Positions 28,597-39,108 of a stretch of 64,000 nt of DNA are shown piece after piece (the first letter of the stretch is position 1; each line of letters starts with the position of its first letter). The notes beneath the pieces are model-generated. The model was not told the DNA's origin, searched no databases, and worked only from the letters and a program-made list of their open reading frames with translations. Source of the stretch: Acidimicrobiaceae bacterium (GTDB lineage Bacteria > Actinomycetota > Acidimicrobiia > Acidimicrobiales > Ilumatobacteraceae); NCBI GenBank assembly GCA_947447175.1, contig CANFIM010000001.1, positions 21,964 to 85,963 of the forward strand. The letters are read 5' to 3'. A program made the translations under genes and the position numbers.

Positions 28597-30513
28597 TTAC
28601 GACAAGATGTTGGACGGCGCAGGCTCAAGACCAGCTTGCACCAACTTGCCCACGGTGGGGCCGTCGATGGTTTCGTCTTCAATGAGTTTCTCAGCCACAA
28701 GCTCAAGCCCCTTGCGGTGCTGAGTAAGAATCTCATGTGCGCGTTGTTCTTGTTCACGCAAAATACGAGACACTTCTTCATCAAGCATTTGTGCCGTTGA
28801 ATCGCTGTATTCACGACCACTGGTCATGAGGTCTTCACCAAGGAAGACTTGTTGCTGGCCACTCCAGGCCATTGGCCCAACCTTGTCGGACATTCCCCAT
28901 TCGCGCACCATGCGGCGAGCGATAGAAGTTGCTTGCTCAAGGTCGTTGGCTGCGCCGCTATTGAGATGGTTGTAGACAATCTTTTCTGCAACGCGTCCGC
29001 CCATTGCTTTACAGATGAGATCCTCAAAATATTCACGTGAGTAGGTGTGACGCTCTTCAGGCAATGTCCACGTAACGCCTAACGCCATACCGCGAGGAAG
29101 GATGGTGACCTTGTGGAGCGGATCTGAATGGGGGAGCACAGTTGCGAGAACTGCGTGTCCACCTTCGTGAATTGCAGTTGCACGCTTTTCTTCGGCGTTC
29201 AGAACCAAACTTTCACGACGCGCACCCATAACAACGCGATCACGAGCGTTTTCGAAGTCGAGACGTTCAATGTTTGCAGAACTACGACGAACAGCAAACA
29301 GAGCAGCTTCGTTCACCAAGTTTGCAAGGTCGGCGCCACTCATGCCCGGAGTTGCCTTGGCCATGGTGTCGAGGTCGACATCGGGCCCCATGCGCTTGTC
29401 GCGCGAATGCACCTTCAAGATTGCAAGACGTTCTTCGAACTCGGGCAATGGCACAACAATTTGGCGATCAAATCGACCAGGGCGCAAGAGTGCAGGGTCG
29501 AGGATGTCGGGACGGTTTGTTGCCGCAAGAATCACGATTCCTTCGGACGTTTCAAATCCGTCCATCTCGGACAACAACTGGTTGAGCGTTTGTTCGCGCT
29601 CGTCGTTGCCACCGCCAAGACCAGCACCACGCTTACGACCGATGGAATCAATTTCATCGATGAAGATGATTGCTTTGCCCATCTTGCGAGCTGTTTGGAA
29701 AAGGTCACGCACGCGGCTTGCGCCAACGCCAACGAACATTTCCATGAAGTCAGAACCCGTGACAGAGAGGAAGCCAACGCCGGCCTCACCGGCAACGGCA
29801 CGGGCGAAAAGGGTCTTGCCTGTTCCTGGAGGACCAACCAGCAGCACACCCTTAGGAACGCGTGCGCCAATTTCTTTGAAGCGTTCTGGCATGCGCAAGA
29901 AATCAACGACTTCTTTGATCTCCAACTTCACGCCTTCATAACCGGCGACATCGCTAAATGTTGTGGACGGTTTATCGGCAGAGTAGGTCTTTGCCTTGCT
30001 GCGACCTACCGACATGATGCTGCCTGCTTGCCCCATGGCACGACGTTGCATCCAGATGAAGAAGCCAATCACGAACATAAAAGGCAACACAATGGGCAGA
30101 AGGCTTGTGAGCCAATTTGCTTGTGGCGTTTTGTAGTCGTAGTTGACGCCCATTTGCTTCAGCAATTGTTCGTCTGCATCGGATAGTTGCACGGAGCCGG
30201 TGGTGGTGAACTTGCCACCATTCGCAAGCTTTCCCGAGATGGTGTTGGTGGCGTTGTTGATGGTGACAGTTTGAACATCGCCATTACGTACCTGAGCTAG
30301 GAACTCTGTGTATGTGAGTTTCTCGCCGGTTGCGGGGGTGATGAACTGGCTACCAAATGCCAAGACAGCGACTGCGCCAACGATGGCCCAGATAGCCCAC
30401 TTGGGCATGGGTGGCTTGCCGTCGGCGCCTGGTTTGTTGTTGCGCATGCCCTTAATGGGGTTGCGACTTTGCTGATTGCGTGGGGGTGGCGGTGGAGGGG
30501 GCATCTCGCTCAT
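28597..30513 (-). CDS. ftsH: ATP-dependent zinc metalloprotease FtsH
   Basis: [44 protein letters not shown] metalloprotease motif; start refined to ATG 30513. Confidence 0.96.
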   Translation of the reverse strand: MSEMPPPPPPPRNQQSRNPIKGMRNNKPGADGKPPMPKWAIWAIVGAVAVLAFGSQFITPATGEKLTYTEFLAQVRNGDVQTVTINNATNTISGKLANGGKFTTTGSVQLSDADEQLLKQMGVNYDYKTPQANWLTSLLPIVLPFMFVIGFFIWMQRRAMGQAGSIMSVGRSKAKTYSADKPSTTFSDVAGYEGVKLEIKEVVDFLRMPERFKEIGARVPKGVLLVGPPGTGKTLFARAVAGEAGVGFLSVTGSDFMEMFVGVGASRVRDLFQTARKMGKAIIFIDEIDSIGRKRGAGLGGGNDEREQTLNQLLSEMDGFETSEGIVILAATNRPDILDPALLRPGRFDRQIVVPLPEFEERLAILKVHSRDKRMGPDVDLDTMAKATPGMSGADLANLVNEAALFAVRRSSANIERLDFENARDRVVMGARRESLVLNAEEKRATAIHEGGHAVLATVLPHSDPLHKVTILPRGMALGVTWTLPEERHTYSREYFEDLICKAMGGRVAEKIVYNHLNSGAANDLEQATSIARRMVREWGMSDKVGPMAWSGQQQVFLGEDLMTSGREYSDSTAQMLDEEVSRILREQEQRAHEILTQHRKGLELVAEKLIEDETIDGPTVGKLVQAGLEPAPSNILS

Positions 30514-30618
30514 CACCTCATGCTACGGCTGGGGCGTGTGACCTAACCCTCGGGGCCGTGAATTAGGGGAAAGTTGGTATCGCCAATTCCACTATTCGGG
30601 GTGACTACCGTTTTCCAC

Positions 30619-30849
30619 ATGGCTCGGCACTGCACGCGACAAGGATGTGTTCATCCTGCAACTGTCACGTTGACCTATCAATATGCTCGGTCCGTTGCCT
30701 GGCTTGATGACCTCACGCCAGAACGTGACCCTCACGCATATGACCTGTGCGACCAACACGGCGACCGCACCAAGCCGCCCACGGGCTGGCACCTGGAAGA
30801 TCGCCGTCAACGTAACCACGTGTACACCGCAACCCGTCTCGCCGGGTAG
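30619..30849 (+). CDS. DUF3499-like protein
   Basis: MARHCTRQGCVHPATVTLTYQYARSVAWLDDLTPERDPHAYDLCDQHGDR; start ATG 30619 preceded by TACCGT-N7. Confidence 0.82.
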   Translation: MARHCTRQGCVHPATVTLTYQYARSVAWLDDLTPERDPHAYDLCDQHGDRTKPPTGWHLEDRRQRNHVYTATRLAG

Positions 30850-30853
30850 ATCC

Positions 30854-31558
30854 GTGGAGTCACGGGCGCCCCATTCGCTGGCGGCACGAAATGTTCTGTG
30901 GTCGTGGTTTCTCGCGCTCTTCGTGGGTACAGCTGTTTCGGCGATTGCCATTCTTGCCACGGGCCACGCATCAACGCCAACAAATGAAGTACCGATTTGG
31001 GCAACATCAGTTGGTGTCGTCGCAATGTGGGTTGCCATGCTTGCGGTGTTGTATCGCACACGCCCTGAAACACCGCACGTCAATGCCGATGCATTGACGT
31101 GGTTCCGAATCGTTGACCTTGTTGGTGTGCCGCTTGGCATCTTCTGTCAGTTCATTGTGGTTACTGCAGTCACATGGCCACTACAAAAACTCTGGCCTGA
31201 TTCTTTTTCGTCAGACCAAGTCTCCAAGCGGGCAACTGATCTCACCAACACTGCACCTGGCATATGGATGCTGCTGTTGATTGTGGTGGTGGTGGTGGGC
31301 GCGCCATTGGTGGAGGAAATCGTTTATCGCCAGGTGGTGCAACAAGATTTGGTGCAGCGATGGGGCAAAGCCGGGGGCATTGTGGTTACAGCTGCAGTGT
31401 TCGCCGCCGTGCATATGCAGTTGGTTGAATTCGCTGGGCTCTTTGCGTTTGCCCTTGTGCTTGGCGTGGTACGTCAGCGGACTGGCAGACTTGGTACTTC
31501 CGTCATCACGCACATGGCCTTCAACGCAGCGGGCCTGTTGATGGTGATTTTGAAATAG
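30854..31558 (+). CDS. CPBP family intramembrane metalloprotease
   Basis: GAPLVEEIVYRQVVQ (EExxxR-type motif), AAVFAAVHMQ, SVITHMAFNAAG. Confidence 0.85.
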   Translation: MESRAPHSLAARNVLWSWFLALFVGTAVSAIAILATGHASTPTNEVPIWATSVGVVAMWVAMLAVLYRTRPETPHVNADALTWFRIVDLVGVPLGIFCQFIVVTAVTWPLQKLWPDSFSSDQVSKRATDLTNTAPGIWMLLLIVVVVVGAPLVEEIVYRQVVQQDLVQRWGKAGGIVVTAAVFAAVHMQLVEFAGLFAFALVLGVVRQRTGRLGTSVITHMAFNAAGLLMVILK

Positions 31559-31564
31559 GGCAGC

Positions 31565-34048
31565 ATGGAAACTGATGACATCGTTGATGAAATGACCGAC
31601 ACCATCGGGGCACAGCCGTCGAAAGACTCGGAATGGACGCAAACGTTTAAGTCCATGAGCACTACGGCTGTTGTGCTCGGTGCCACGTTGCTGGTGCTTG
31701 CTGCACTACATCCAAATCTCATCTTGCGCAACAACACGCCCACGGGTGGAGACATGGGTGCCCATGTGTGGGGTCCTGCGTATCTGCGCGATGTTCTCTT
31801 GCCGCACTTCCGCCTCACTGGCTGGAGCATGGATTGGTATTCAGGTTTGCCTGCATACCGTTTTTACATGGTGGTGCCGGCCCTGATGGTTGTGCTCTTA
31901 AATGTTGTGCTTCCCTATGGCGTTGCGTTCAAGTTGATTGTGGTTCTGGGTCTCGTTGCGTTTCCCACGGCCGCGTATTACATGGGCAAGATTGCCAAAT
32001 TGGCATATCCGTTGCCTGAACTCATGGTGGTGGGTGCCACCATGTTTTTGTTTGATGAGAGTTTCACCATCTACGGCGGCAACATCGCATCAACAATGGC
32101 AGGAGAGTTCTCTCATTCCATTGCGTTGATGTTTTCACTTCTCGGACTTGGTCTTTTCGCACGTGGACTTGATGATGGTAAGCATCGCGGTTGGGCCGCC
32201 ATCTTTATTGCGTTGTCAGCGTTAAGCCACGGCATTGTGTTGTTGTTTGTGTTCGGTGGCGCCGTGCTGATGATTCTCATGCGCCCTGATCGTCAACGTT
32301 TGAAATTTGGAGTCACCACTCTTGGAGTTGCGTTCTTGCTGTCAGCCTTTTGGGTGATTCCTTTCCTTGGCGGTCACTCCTTCATGACCGACATGAAATA
32401 CGGTTCCGAACCAGGCGGTGGCTCATTCAAGACCATGTGGGATATGTATTTCCCGCTCGCAACTGGCTGGGATATCACGTTGATGGTTCTCGCTGCTGCA
32501 GGGTTCCTTGGTTCGTGGGTGCGTCGTCGATTCCTTGGCATGTGGATGGGTGTTTACATCGTTGTGCTTTTCATCGGAGTGAAGGTGGCGCAAGGCGGTT
32601 TACCTGTCATTGGGTTGTTGTGGAATCCACGCGTTCTGCCGTTCCTCTACTTGTTGCGCTACATGCTTGCCGCAATTGGTGCATACGAAGTGTGCTTGTA
32701 CATCCGTCAATCAGTACAGATGCAGCGCAACCCTGGCTCGTTGCCAACGGCTCCAACTACAAAAGTGTTTACGTCGGTGCTGTGGTTGATGACAGCGTTC
32801 TGTCTCATTGTTCTTGGGGTGCGATTCCAAACTTTGCCATTCGCCAAACTTGAAGCAACGAGCACCAGTACGAAATATGGATGGGGCCCCATTAAGTTCC
32901 CCGCTTCTCGTGCATTCTCTGACGGTTGGTCACGTTGGAACTTTGAGGGATATGAAGGCAAGTCGTCTTATGCGGAGTATCACGCTGTTGTTGAAGAGAT
33001 GAAGAAATTGGGCGCCGACTCAACACATGGTTGTGGTCGCGCAATTTGGGAGAACAGTGGCGACCTCAATAAATACGGCACCACTATGGCGCTCATGTTG
33101 TTGCCGTATTGGACCAATGGATGCATCGGATCAATGGAAGGTTTGTACTTCGAAGCATCGGGCACAACTCCGTACCACTTCATCATGGCTGCAGCCATGT
33201 CAAAGCAAAGCAGCAACCCGGTTCGTGAACTTCGTTATGACAACAACGATGCTGCGAAGGGCGTTGCCTATATGCGCTCGCTTGGTGTTCGATATTTCAT
33301 GGGGTACACACCCGAAGCGATTGCGCAGGCAGATAAGCAGCCAGATCTGAAACAAGTTGCTGTGTCTGGGCCATGGCACATTTACGAGATTGTTGACACC
33401 ACATTGGTAGAACCACTGACAGTTCGTCCTGTCGTTGTCAATGAACGTCCAGGTGATCGACGCGAGCGTTGGCTAGAAATTGGCTCGTCGTATTTCCAGC
33501 ATGCCAATGAATGGTCAGCTCTGCCTGTTGATCATGGTCCTGCTGATTGGCAACGAATTGACGTAACCGTTGACGAAACTCGTCGTGTGGGCACAGAAAA
33601 AGATCCGGCCCGACAAGTTGACATTGTGCAGGCTTCAACAAAGACACCTATAAAGCAGGTTGCATTACCAACAGTAAAAGTTTCTGATGTGAAGCAGGGT
33701 CGCGAATCCATCTCGTTTACCGTTGACAAAATCGGTGTGCCAGTCCTGGTGAAAGTGAGTTACTTCCCGAACTGGACAGTGAAGGGCGCAAGTGGCGTGT
33801 ATCGCGCAGCGCCAAACATGATGGTTGTGGTACCCACGTCAACAACAGTACGAATGTCCTATGAACCATCTCGTCTTGACACTTCTGCGTACTTGTTCAC
33901 ATTGATTGGCATTGTGATTGTTGTGTTTATGTTCCGTCGTCGGTTCCGTTATGGAACTGCGATGCCGCCTCATGTTTACGATGATTCCATTGACTCAAAT
34001 GAACCATCGGCTACTGCAACTTCTGAGGCGGATAGTCTCAACTCCTAA
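31565..34048 (+). CDS. Large polytopic membrane protein, probable GT-C/membrane glycosyltransferase-like
   Basis: NTPTGGDMGAHVWGPAYLRDVLLPHFRLTGWSMDWYSGLPAYRF; about 12 TM helices then an extracellular domain. Confidence 0.65.
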   Translation: METDDIVDEMTDTIGAQPSKDSEWTQTFKSMSTTAVVLGATLLVLAALHPNLILRNNTPTGGDMGAHVWGPAYLRDVLLPHFRLTGWSMDWYSGLPAYRFYMVVPALMVVLLNVVLPYGVAFKLIVVLGLVAFPTAAYYMGKIAKLAYPLPELMVVGATMFLFDESFTIYGGNIASTMAGEFSHSIALMFSLLGLGLFARGLDDGKHRGWAAIFIALSALSHGIVLLFVFGGAVLMILMRPDRQRLKFGVTTLGVAFLLSAFWVIPFLGGHSFMTDMKYGSEPGGGSFKTMWDMYFPLATGWDITLMVLAAAGFLGSWVRRRFLGMWMGVYIVVLFIGVKVAQGGLPVIGLLWNPRVLPFLYLLRYMLAAIGAYEVCLYIRQSVQMQRNPGSLPTAPTTKVFTSVLWLMTAFCLIVLGVRFQTLPFAKLEATSTSTKYGWGPIKFPASRAFSDGWSRWNFEGYEGKSSYAEYHAVVEEMKKLGADSTHGCGRAIWENSGDLNKYGTTMALMLLPYWTNGCIGSMEGLYFEASGTTPYHFIMAAAMSKQSSNPVRELRYDNNDAAKGVAYMRSLGVRYFMGYTPEAIAQADKQPDLKQVAVSGPWHIYEIVDTTLVEPLTVRPVVVNERPGDRRERWLEIGSSYFQHANEWSALPVDHGPADWQRIDVTVDETRRVGTEKDPARQVDIVQASTKTPIKQVALPTVKVSDVKQGRESISFTVDKIGVPVLVKVSYFPNWTVKGASGVYRAAPNMMVVVPTSTTVRMSYEPSRLDTSAYLFTLIGIVIVVFMFRRRFRYGTAMPPHVYDDSIDSNEPSATATSEADSLNS

Positions 34049-35415
34049 TGAGTACAGACCCATCGGTCCTTGACGCAATTGTCAAGGCGTACGACGTTCG
34101 AGGTACAACACCTGACCAAATGAACGATGAAGTGGCATTTGCGTTAGGAATTGCCTTTGCAGATTTTGTTCAAGCGCCAACTGTTCTTGTTGCTCGCGAT
34201 ATGCGCACCACCGGAGAGTCACTGGCCGCGGCGTTTGCCAATGGTGTTATTTCTCGAGGCTCAAACGTTATTGACCTTGGACTTGCAAGTACCGATTTGG
34301 TGTATTTCGCGGCCGGATCCCTGAATGCACCCGGTGCAATGTTTACGGCTTCTCATAATCCTGCGCAATACAACGGAATCAAGTTCTGTTTGTCCGGAGC
34401 GCGACCAGTGGGAATTGACACAGGGCTCGCGGAAATACGTGACGCAGCAAAGAAAGTGCTTGGCGGCGCAGTTCCACCTGCAGTTCCAACACCAGGAACT
34501 ATTTCAGAACGTGACATGCTCGACGAATTTGCTGACCACGTCGTGTCATTCATTGATGTCAATGCATTACAGCCGATGAAGATTGTTGCTGATACCGCTA
34601 ATGGTATGGGAGGCCTCATTGTGCCGGTGGTGTTTGAGCGTTTGCCAATGATGGATCTTGAGGTGATGTACCCCGAACTAGACGGCACCTTCCCGAATCA
34701 CCCTGCTGACCCCATTCAGCCCGCTAACCAACGTGATCTGCAGGCTCGCGTTGTGAGTGGAACTTTCGATGTTGGTCTTGCATTCGATGGCGATGCTGAC
34801 CGCGTGTTTGTTGTTGACGAACAGGGGCGTGGCTTATCAGGTTCCACCACTACTGCAATATTGGCCGCTGCAGTGTTGCGCGCGCATCCAGGCGCAACCA
34901 TCTTGCACAATCTCATCTGTTCAAAGTCTGTTCCAGAGGTCATTCGTGAAAACGGGGGAGTTCCCGTTCGTACAAAAGTGGGCCACAGCAACATCAAGCA
35001 GGTGATGGCAGAAACTGGTGCAGTGTTCGGTGGCGAACATTCTGCGCACTATTACTTCCTCGATAACTTCCGCGCAGACTCAGGCATCATCGCCACCATG
35101 TTGATGTTGCAAGAAATTTCTCGATCCGGAATGCCACTGTCGGAATTCCGCAAGCCATTTGAAAGATATGAAGCAAGTGGTGAAATCAATACAAGCGTGT
35201 CCGACGCACATGCGGTGATGCAGGCCGTTGCAAAAACGTTTGCCGACAAGCCCCAAGACTGGATTGATGGTCTCACGGTGGATTGTGGCGATTGGTGGTT
35301 CAACCTTCGGCCCTCCAATACCGAGCCACTTCTCCGCTTGAATCTCGAAGCGTCAACTAGGGATGAGTGCGATAATCACGTGGCTGAAGTGCTGTCGCTT
35401 GTGACATCGCTCTAA
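34048..35415 (+). CDS. manB: Phosphomannomutase/phosphoglucomutase
   Basis: AYDVRGTTPDQMND, MFTASHNPAQYNGIKFC, AFDGDADRVFVVDEQG, RPSNTEPLLRLNLEA. Confidence 0.93.
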   Translation: MSTDPSVLDAIVKAYDVRGTTPDQMNDEVAFALGIAFADFVQAPTVLVARDMRTTGESLAAAFANGVISRGSNVIDLGLASTDLVYFAAGSLNAPGAMFTASHNPAQYNGIKFCLSGARPVGIDTGLAEIRDAAKKVLGGAVPPAVPTPGTISERDMLDEFADHVVSFIDVNALQPMKIVADTANGMGGLIVPVVFERLPMMDLEVMYPELDGTFPNHPADPIQPANQRDLQARVVSGTFDVGLAFDGDADRVFVVDEQGRGLSGSTTTAILAAAVLRAHPGATILHNLICSKSVPEVIRENGGVPVRTKVGHSNIKQVMAETGAVFGGEHSAHYYFLDNFRADSGIIATMLMLQEISRSGMPLSEFRKPFERYEASGEINTSVSDAHAVMQAVAKTFADKPQDWIDGLTVDCGDWWFNLRPSNTEPLLRLNLEASTRDECDNHVAEVLSLVTSL

Positions 35416-35434
35416 TTAGTGAAAAGATGCCTGT

Positions 35435-35674
35435 ATGACAACGATTGAACCAGCACTCCTTTCCATCTTGGCTTGTCCAGAAGATAAGGGTCCACTGTTT
35501 TACATTGAGTCTGAGGCCCTGTTGTACAACCCGCGTCTCCACCGCACATATGCCGTTGTTGATGGCATTCCGGTGATGTTGATAGAAGAATCGACACAAG
35601 TCACAGACACTGAACATTCACGTTTAGAAGGCGTTATCGCCGCTCAGGGCATCAAAGCCACCTTCACTCGCTAA
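35435..35674 (+). CDS. Trm112 family protein
   Basis: LLSILACPEDKGPLFYIESEALLYNPRLHRTYAVVDGIPVMLIEES. Confidence 0.88.
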   Translation: MTTIEPALLSILACPEDKGPLFYIESEALLYNPRLHRTYAVVDGIPVMLIEESTQVTDTEHSRLEGVIAAQGIKATFTR

Positions 35675-35766
35675 GGCTGAGTACACTCGTGAACTGATCG
35701 GGCTGATTAGAGCGGTGCCAGTGGGCCCCAGCCACGTTCATTATCAGAACACCTCAAGGAGCTTCT

Positions 35767-37215
35767 ATGTCCTCTTTCGCCGAACGTCGCGATTACCGCG
35801 TCGCCGATCTCAGCCTTGCACCATTTGGTCGTAAGGAAATTCATCTTGCCGAGCATGAAATGCCAGGCCTTCGTTCATTGCGCAAAGAGTTCGGCGCATC
35901 GAAGCCACTTGCCGGAGCTCGTATTTCGGGTTCATTGCACATGACAATCCAAACGGCAGTGTTGATTGAAACACTGGTCGAGTTGGGTGCAGAAGTGCGT
36001 TGGGCAAGCTGCAACATCTTCTCCACACAAGATCACGCAGCCGCGGCTGTTGTTATTGGTCCGAATGGCACTCCAGAGAACCCACAAGGTGTTCCCGTGT
36101 TCGCTTGGAAGGGTGAAACGCTGGAGGAATATTGGTGGTGCACCGAGCAGATGATGACCTGGCCCGACGGTGGCCACGCCAACATGATTCTCGATGACGG
36201 TGGCGACGCCACGATGCTTGTTCACAAGGGTGTCGAATACGAAGCAGCTGGCGCAGTGCCAGACCCCACAAGTGCATCAAACCCAGAGCTCGCAATTGTT
36301 CTTGGTCTCTTGCAACGTTCATTGAAGAACGAACCCAACAAGTGGGGCGAGATGGCAAAGCACATCAAGGGTGTCACTGAAGAAACCACTACTGGTGTGA
36401 AGCGTTTGTACAAGATGGCAAAAGAAGGCGAATTGCTGTTCCCAGCCATCAACGTGAACGACTCGGTCACAAAGAGCAAGTTCGATAACTTGTACGGCTG
36501 TCGCCACTCACTTATCGACGCCATCAACCGCGCAACCGACGTGATGATCGCCGGCAAGCTTGCAGTGGTGTGTGGCTACGGCGACGTTGGCAAGGGCTGT
36601 GCTCAGTCATTGCGTGGACAGGGTGCACGAGTCATCGTGACTGAAATTGACCCCATCAACGCCTTGCAGGCCGCAATGGAGGGATACGAAGTCAACACGC
36701 TTGAGTCAACACTGGGTGATGCAGACATCTTCGTTACGGCAACCGGAAACGAAGCAATTGTTACTGCAGAGCACATGGAGAAGATGAAGCACAACGCAAT
36801 TGTGTGCAACATTGGCCACTTCGACAACGAAATTGACATGGCGGGCCTTTCACGCAGCAAGGCAACGCGTGATGAATTGAAGCCAGGCACAGACCTGTGG
36901 ACATTCCCTGACGGCCACTCAGTCATCGTGTTGGCAGAAGGACGTTTGGTCAACCTTGGTTGCGCAACAGGTCACCCATCATTCGTGATGAGCTGTTCGT
37001 TCAGCAACCAGGTGATTGCGCAAATTGAATTGTTCAACAACCTTGAGCAATACCCCACAGGTGTGTACGTTTTGCCGAAGCATCTTGACGAAAAGGTGGC
37101 ACGTGCGCACCTTGAAGCATTAGGTGTTGTGCTCACGAAGCTCAGCGATGAGCAAGCGGAGTACCTCGACATGGATCCTTCAGGACCATTCAAGCCAGAG
37201 CACTACCGCTACTAA
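35767..37215 (+). CDS. ahcY: Adenosylhomocysteinase
   Basis: [57 protein letters not shown]-terminal KPEHYRY; strong SD AAGGAG. Confidence 0.98.
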   Translation: MSSFAERRDYRVADLSLAPFGRKEIHLAEHEMPGLRSLRKEFGASKPLAGARISGSLHMTIQTAVLIETLVELGAEVRWASCNIFSTQDHAAAAVVIGPNGTPENPQGVPVFAWKGETLEEYWWCTEQMMTWPDGGHANMILDDGGDATMLVHKGVEYEAAGAVPDPTSASNPELAIVLGLLQRSLKNEPNKWGEMAKHIKGVTEETTTGVKRLYKMAKEGELLFPAINVNDSVTKSKFDNLYGCRHSLIDAINRATDVMIAGKLAVVCGYGDVGKGCAQSLRGQGARVIVTEIDPINALQAAMEGYEVNTLESTLGDADIFVTATGNEAIVTAEHMEKMKHNAIVCNIGHFDNEIDMAGLSRSKATRDELKPGTDLWTFPDGHSVIVLAEGRLVNLGCATGHPSFVMSCSFSNQVIAQIELFNNLEQYPTGVYVLPKHLDEKVARAHLEALGVVLTKLSDEQAEYLDMDPSGPFKPEHYRY

Positions 37216-37226
37216 AACCGAACAAG

Positions 37227-37264
37227 AAAGGGCCTCGTCACTTCACGGTGGCGGGGCTTTTTTC
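37227..37264 (+). terminator. Rho-independent terminator after ahcY
   Basis: AAAGGGCCTCGTCAC-TTCACG-GTGGCGGGGCTTTTTT stem followed by a T-run. Confidence 0.8.
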
Positions 37265-37267
37265 TAT

Positions 37268-37927
37268 TTATTGCTCGAGTGCTTCGCCTTCTGCGGCTGC
37301 AATGTTGGTTGATGACATGCGGAACATGCGCAACGTGATCTGCACCATGGGGCCAATTCCAAGCGCGAACACAAATGTTCCGAGCCCAATGTGGCCGCCT
37401 AATGCGATACCAATCAGCATCACTGTTATCTCAACAGTGGTGCGAGCAAGACGCACGCTGATGCCGAAGCGCTTGTTCAAGCCGAGCATTAATCCGTCGC
37501 GTGGTCCAGACCCAAACTCTGCGCCAATATATAAACCCGAACCAGCAGCAATGATGCTGAGGCCAGCGAACATGTAGATCGCGCGCACGATGAGTGAATC
37601 TGAATGCGGAATGATGTCTTGCGCGACGTTTTCTATAAGGCCAATTTCAATAGCGTTCAGAATTGTTCCGAGCCCGGGTCGAAGACGTAACGGAATCCAT
37701 AACAGCAGTACGGCAAAAGCAACGATGATGAGCACAGTGCCAAGTCCTAAGCCTGTGTGACGCGAAATTCCTTGGTGGAACACGTCCCATGGGGGCACGC
37801 CAAGGTCCGAGCGAACGAAGAATGCGATGCCCGTTCCGAAGCATGCAAGTCCAGCAACACATCGCACTAGTCGTTCGAAGAAACGTTCGCGCAGTGGGCG
37901 AGGGGTAACGACAGGGTTGGGAGTCAT
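37268..37927 (-). CDS. YczE-like integral membrane protein
   Basis: GTGIAFFVRSDLGVPPWDVFHQGISRHTGLGLGTV; start trimmed to ATG 37927. Confidence 0.8.
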   Translation of the reverse strand: MTPNPVVTPRPLRERFFERLVRCVAGLACFGTGIAFFVRSDLGVPPWDVFHQGISRHTGLGLGTVLIIVAFAVLLLWIPLRLRPGLGTILNAIEIGLIENVAQDIIPHSDSLIVRAIYMFAGLSIIAAGSGLYIGAEFGSGPRDGLMLGLNKRFGISVRLARTTVEITVMLIGIALGGHIGLGTFVFALGIGPMVQITLRMFRMSSTNIAAAEGEALEQ

Positions 37928-38456
37928 GGAATTACACCGTAGTGAACGAATCATTGGAGTCAACGGACGATTAGTGGAAGTGCAGTACTTAGGGGTTGCG
38001 GCACATGAAGGGTTGGTGCGTGATGCGGTGTTGAATCTGAAATATCACGGTCATCGTGCTGTTGCTCGGCAACTTGCACTCGTCATTGTGGATGCACTTG
38101 AAGACCTGTCCATGGCGAATGGCGAATGGTTAGTGACGTGGGCTCCAACTTCTGAAATGCGTCGACGCAAGCGAGGATTCGATCAGTCAGAACTCATCGC
38201 TCGACATGTGGGTGCGTTTCTAGGGCAACCTGTTCGTCGACTTCTGCGGCGAACGAGTAGTCAATTCCAAACAGGGCATTCACGTATTGACCGACTGAAT
38301 GCAGTGAGTTTTCAGGGTCGCCGTATTGATTCCACTGCAATCTTGTTGGTGGACGACGTTGTGACTACCGGAGCCACGTTTCGCAATGCCGCGTATGAAT
38401 TAGTGCGGTGTGGTGCCACAAAAGTGATTTGCGTTGCTCCATCTCATACACTCTGA
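37926..38456 (+). CDS. ComF-like phosphoribosyltransferase
   Basis: WAPTSEMRRRKRGFDQSELIAR and PRTase motif ILLVDDVVTTGATFRNAAYEL. Confidence 0.87.
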   Translation: MELHRSERIIGVNGRLVEVQYLGVAAHEGLVRDAVLNLKYHGHRAVARQLALVIVDALEDLSMANGEWLVTWAPTSEMRRRKRGFDQSELIARHVGAFLGQPVRRLLRRTSSQFQTGHSRIDRLNAVSFQGRRIDSTAILLVDDVVTTGATFRNAAYELVRCGATKVICVAPSHTL

Positions 38457-38472
38457 ACAACTAGACGCGTAG

Positions 38473-39108
38473 GTGATTGAGGAAAAAGTGACTGTGATGG
38501 CCGAAGGAGAAACTTCCACTCCCGCGCAGCGAATTCTTGAACGCGCCATTGAGGTCATCAATGCCGCAGGTGAAGTTGCGATTCGCACGAACCCAATTGC
38601 TGCTGAGTGCGGTGTGACCCCACCCATTTTGTATCGCGCGTTTCAGAGTCGTGAAGGACTTGTTATCGCAGCACAAGCAGAGCGTTACAGGCGCTCAACG
38701 GAGACCGCTGCAACTTTGTTAATTGAACTGATTACAAGTGCAACATCACGGAAAGATCTGATTGACAAGGTCTCGCAAGCGCTCGACTTTATTTTTAGCG
38801 ACGACCGACATGGCGCCCGAGAAATTCGCGCCAACGTCATCGGCTCTGCTGTTTCTCGCCCGGCGTTACGAGCAGAAATTGTCAAAGTTGACTCCTGGTA
38901 CATGCAAAAAATTGCCGATGCCTACGCCATTGCTTTTGGGCAGGGGTGGGTGAATTCAGATGTTGATATTCGGGCAATTGCATTGTGGGCGCAGGGCCTT
39001 ACAAACTCACGCATCATGGTCGAATTTGCGGGCAACAAAGTTTTGGCTACGCAGTGGAATGACATCTCGAAGAAAGCCATTCTTCAGGCAATCTTCGGAA
39101 CTATCTAG
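38473..39108 (+). CDS. TetR family transcriptional regulator
   Basis: N-terminal HTH: AQRILERAIEVINAAGEVAIRTNPIAAECGVTPPILYRAFQSREGLV. Confidence 0.8.
   Translation: MIEEKVTVMAEGETSTPAQRILERAIEVINAAGEVAIRTNPIAAECGVTPPILYRAFQSREGLVIAAQAERYRRSTETAATLLIELITSATSRKDLIDKVSQALDFIFSDDRHGAREIRANVIGSAVSRPALRAEIVKVDSWYMQKIADAYAIAFGQGWVNSDVDIRAIALWAQGLTNSRIMVEFAGNKVLATQWNDISKKAILQAIFGTI

Noticed and set aside
29128-30186. 352-aa plus-strand ORF opposite ftsH
   Set aside because: Antisense shadow of ftsH; Cys/His-rich low-plausibility protein.
35675-35766. Possible SAH or SAM riboswitch upstream of ahcY
   Set aside because: I looked for the conserved core segments of the SAH riboswitch and SAM-II/IV classes and could not recognise them; only a plain leader with SD AAGGAG is visible.
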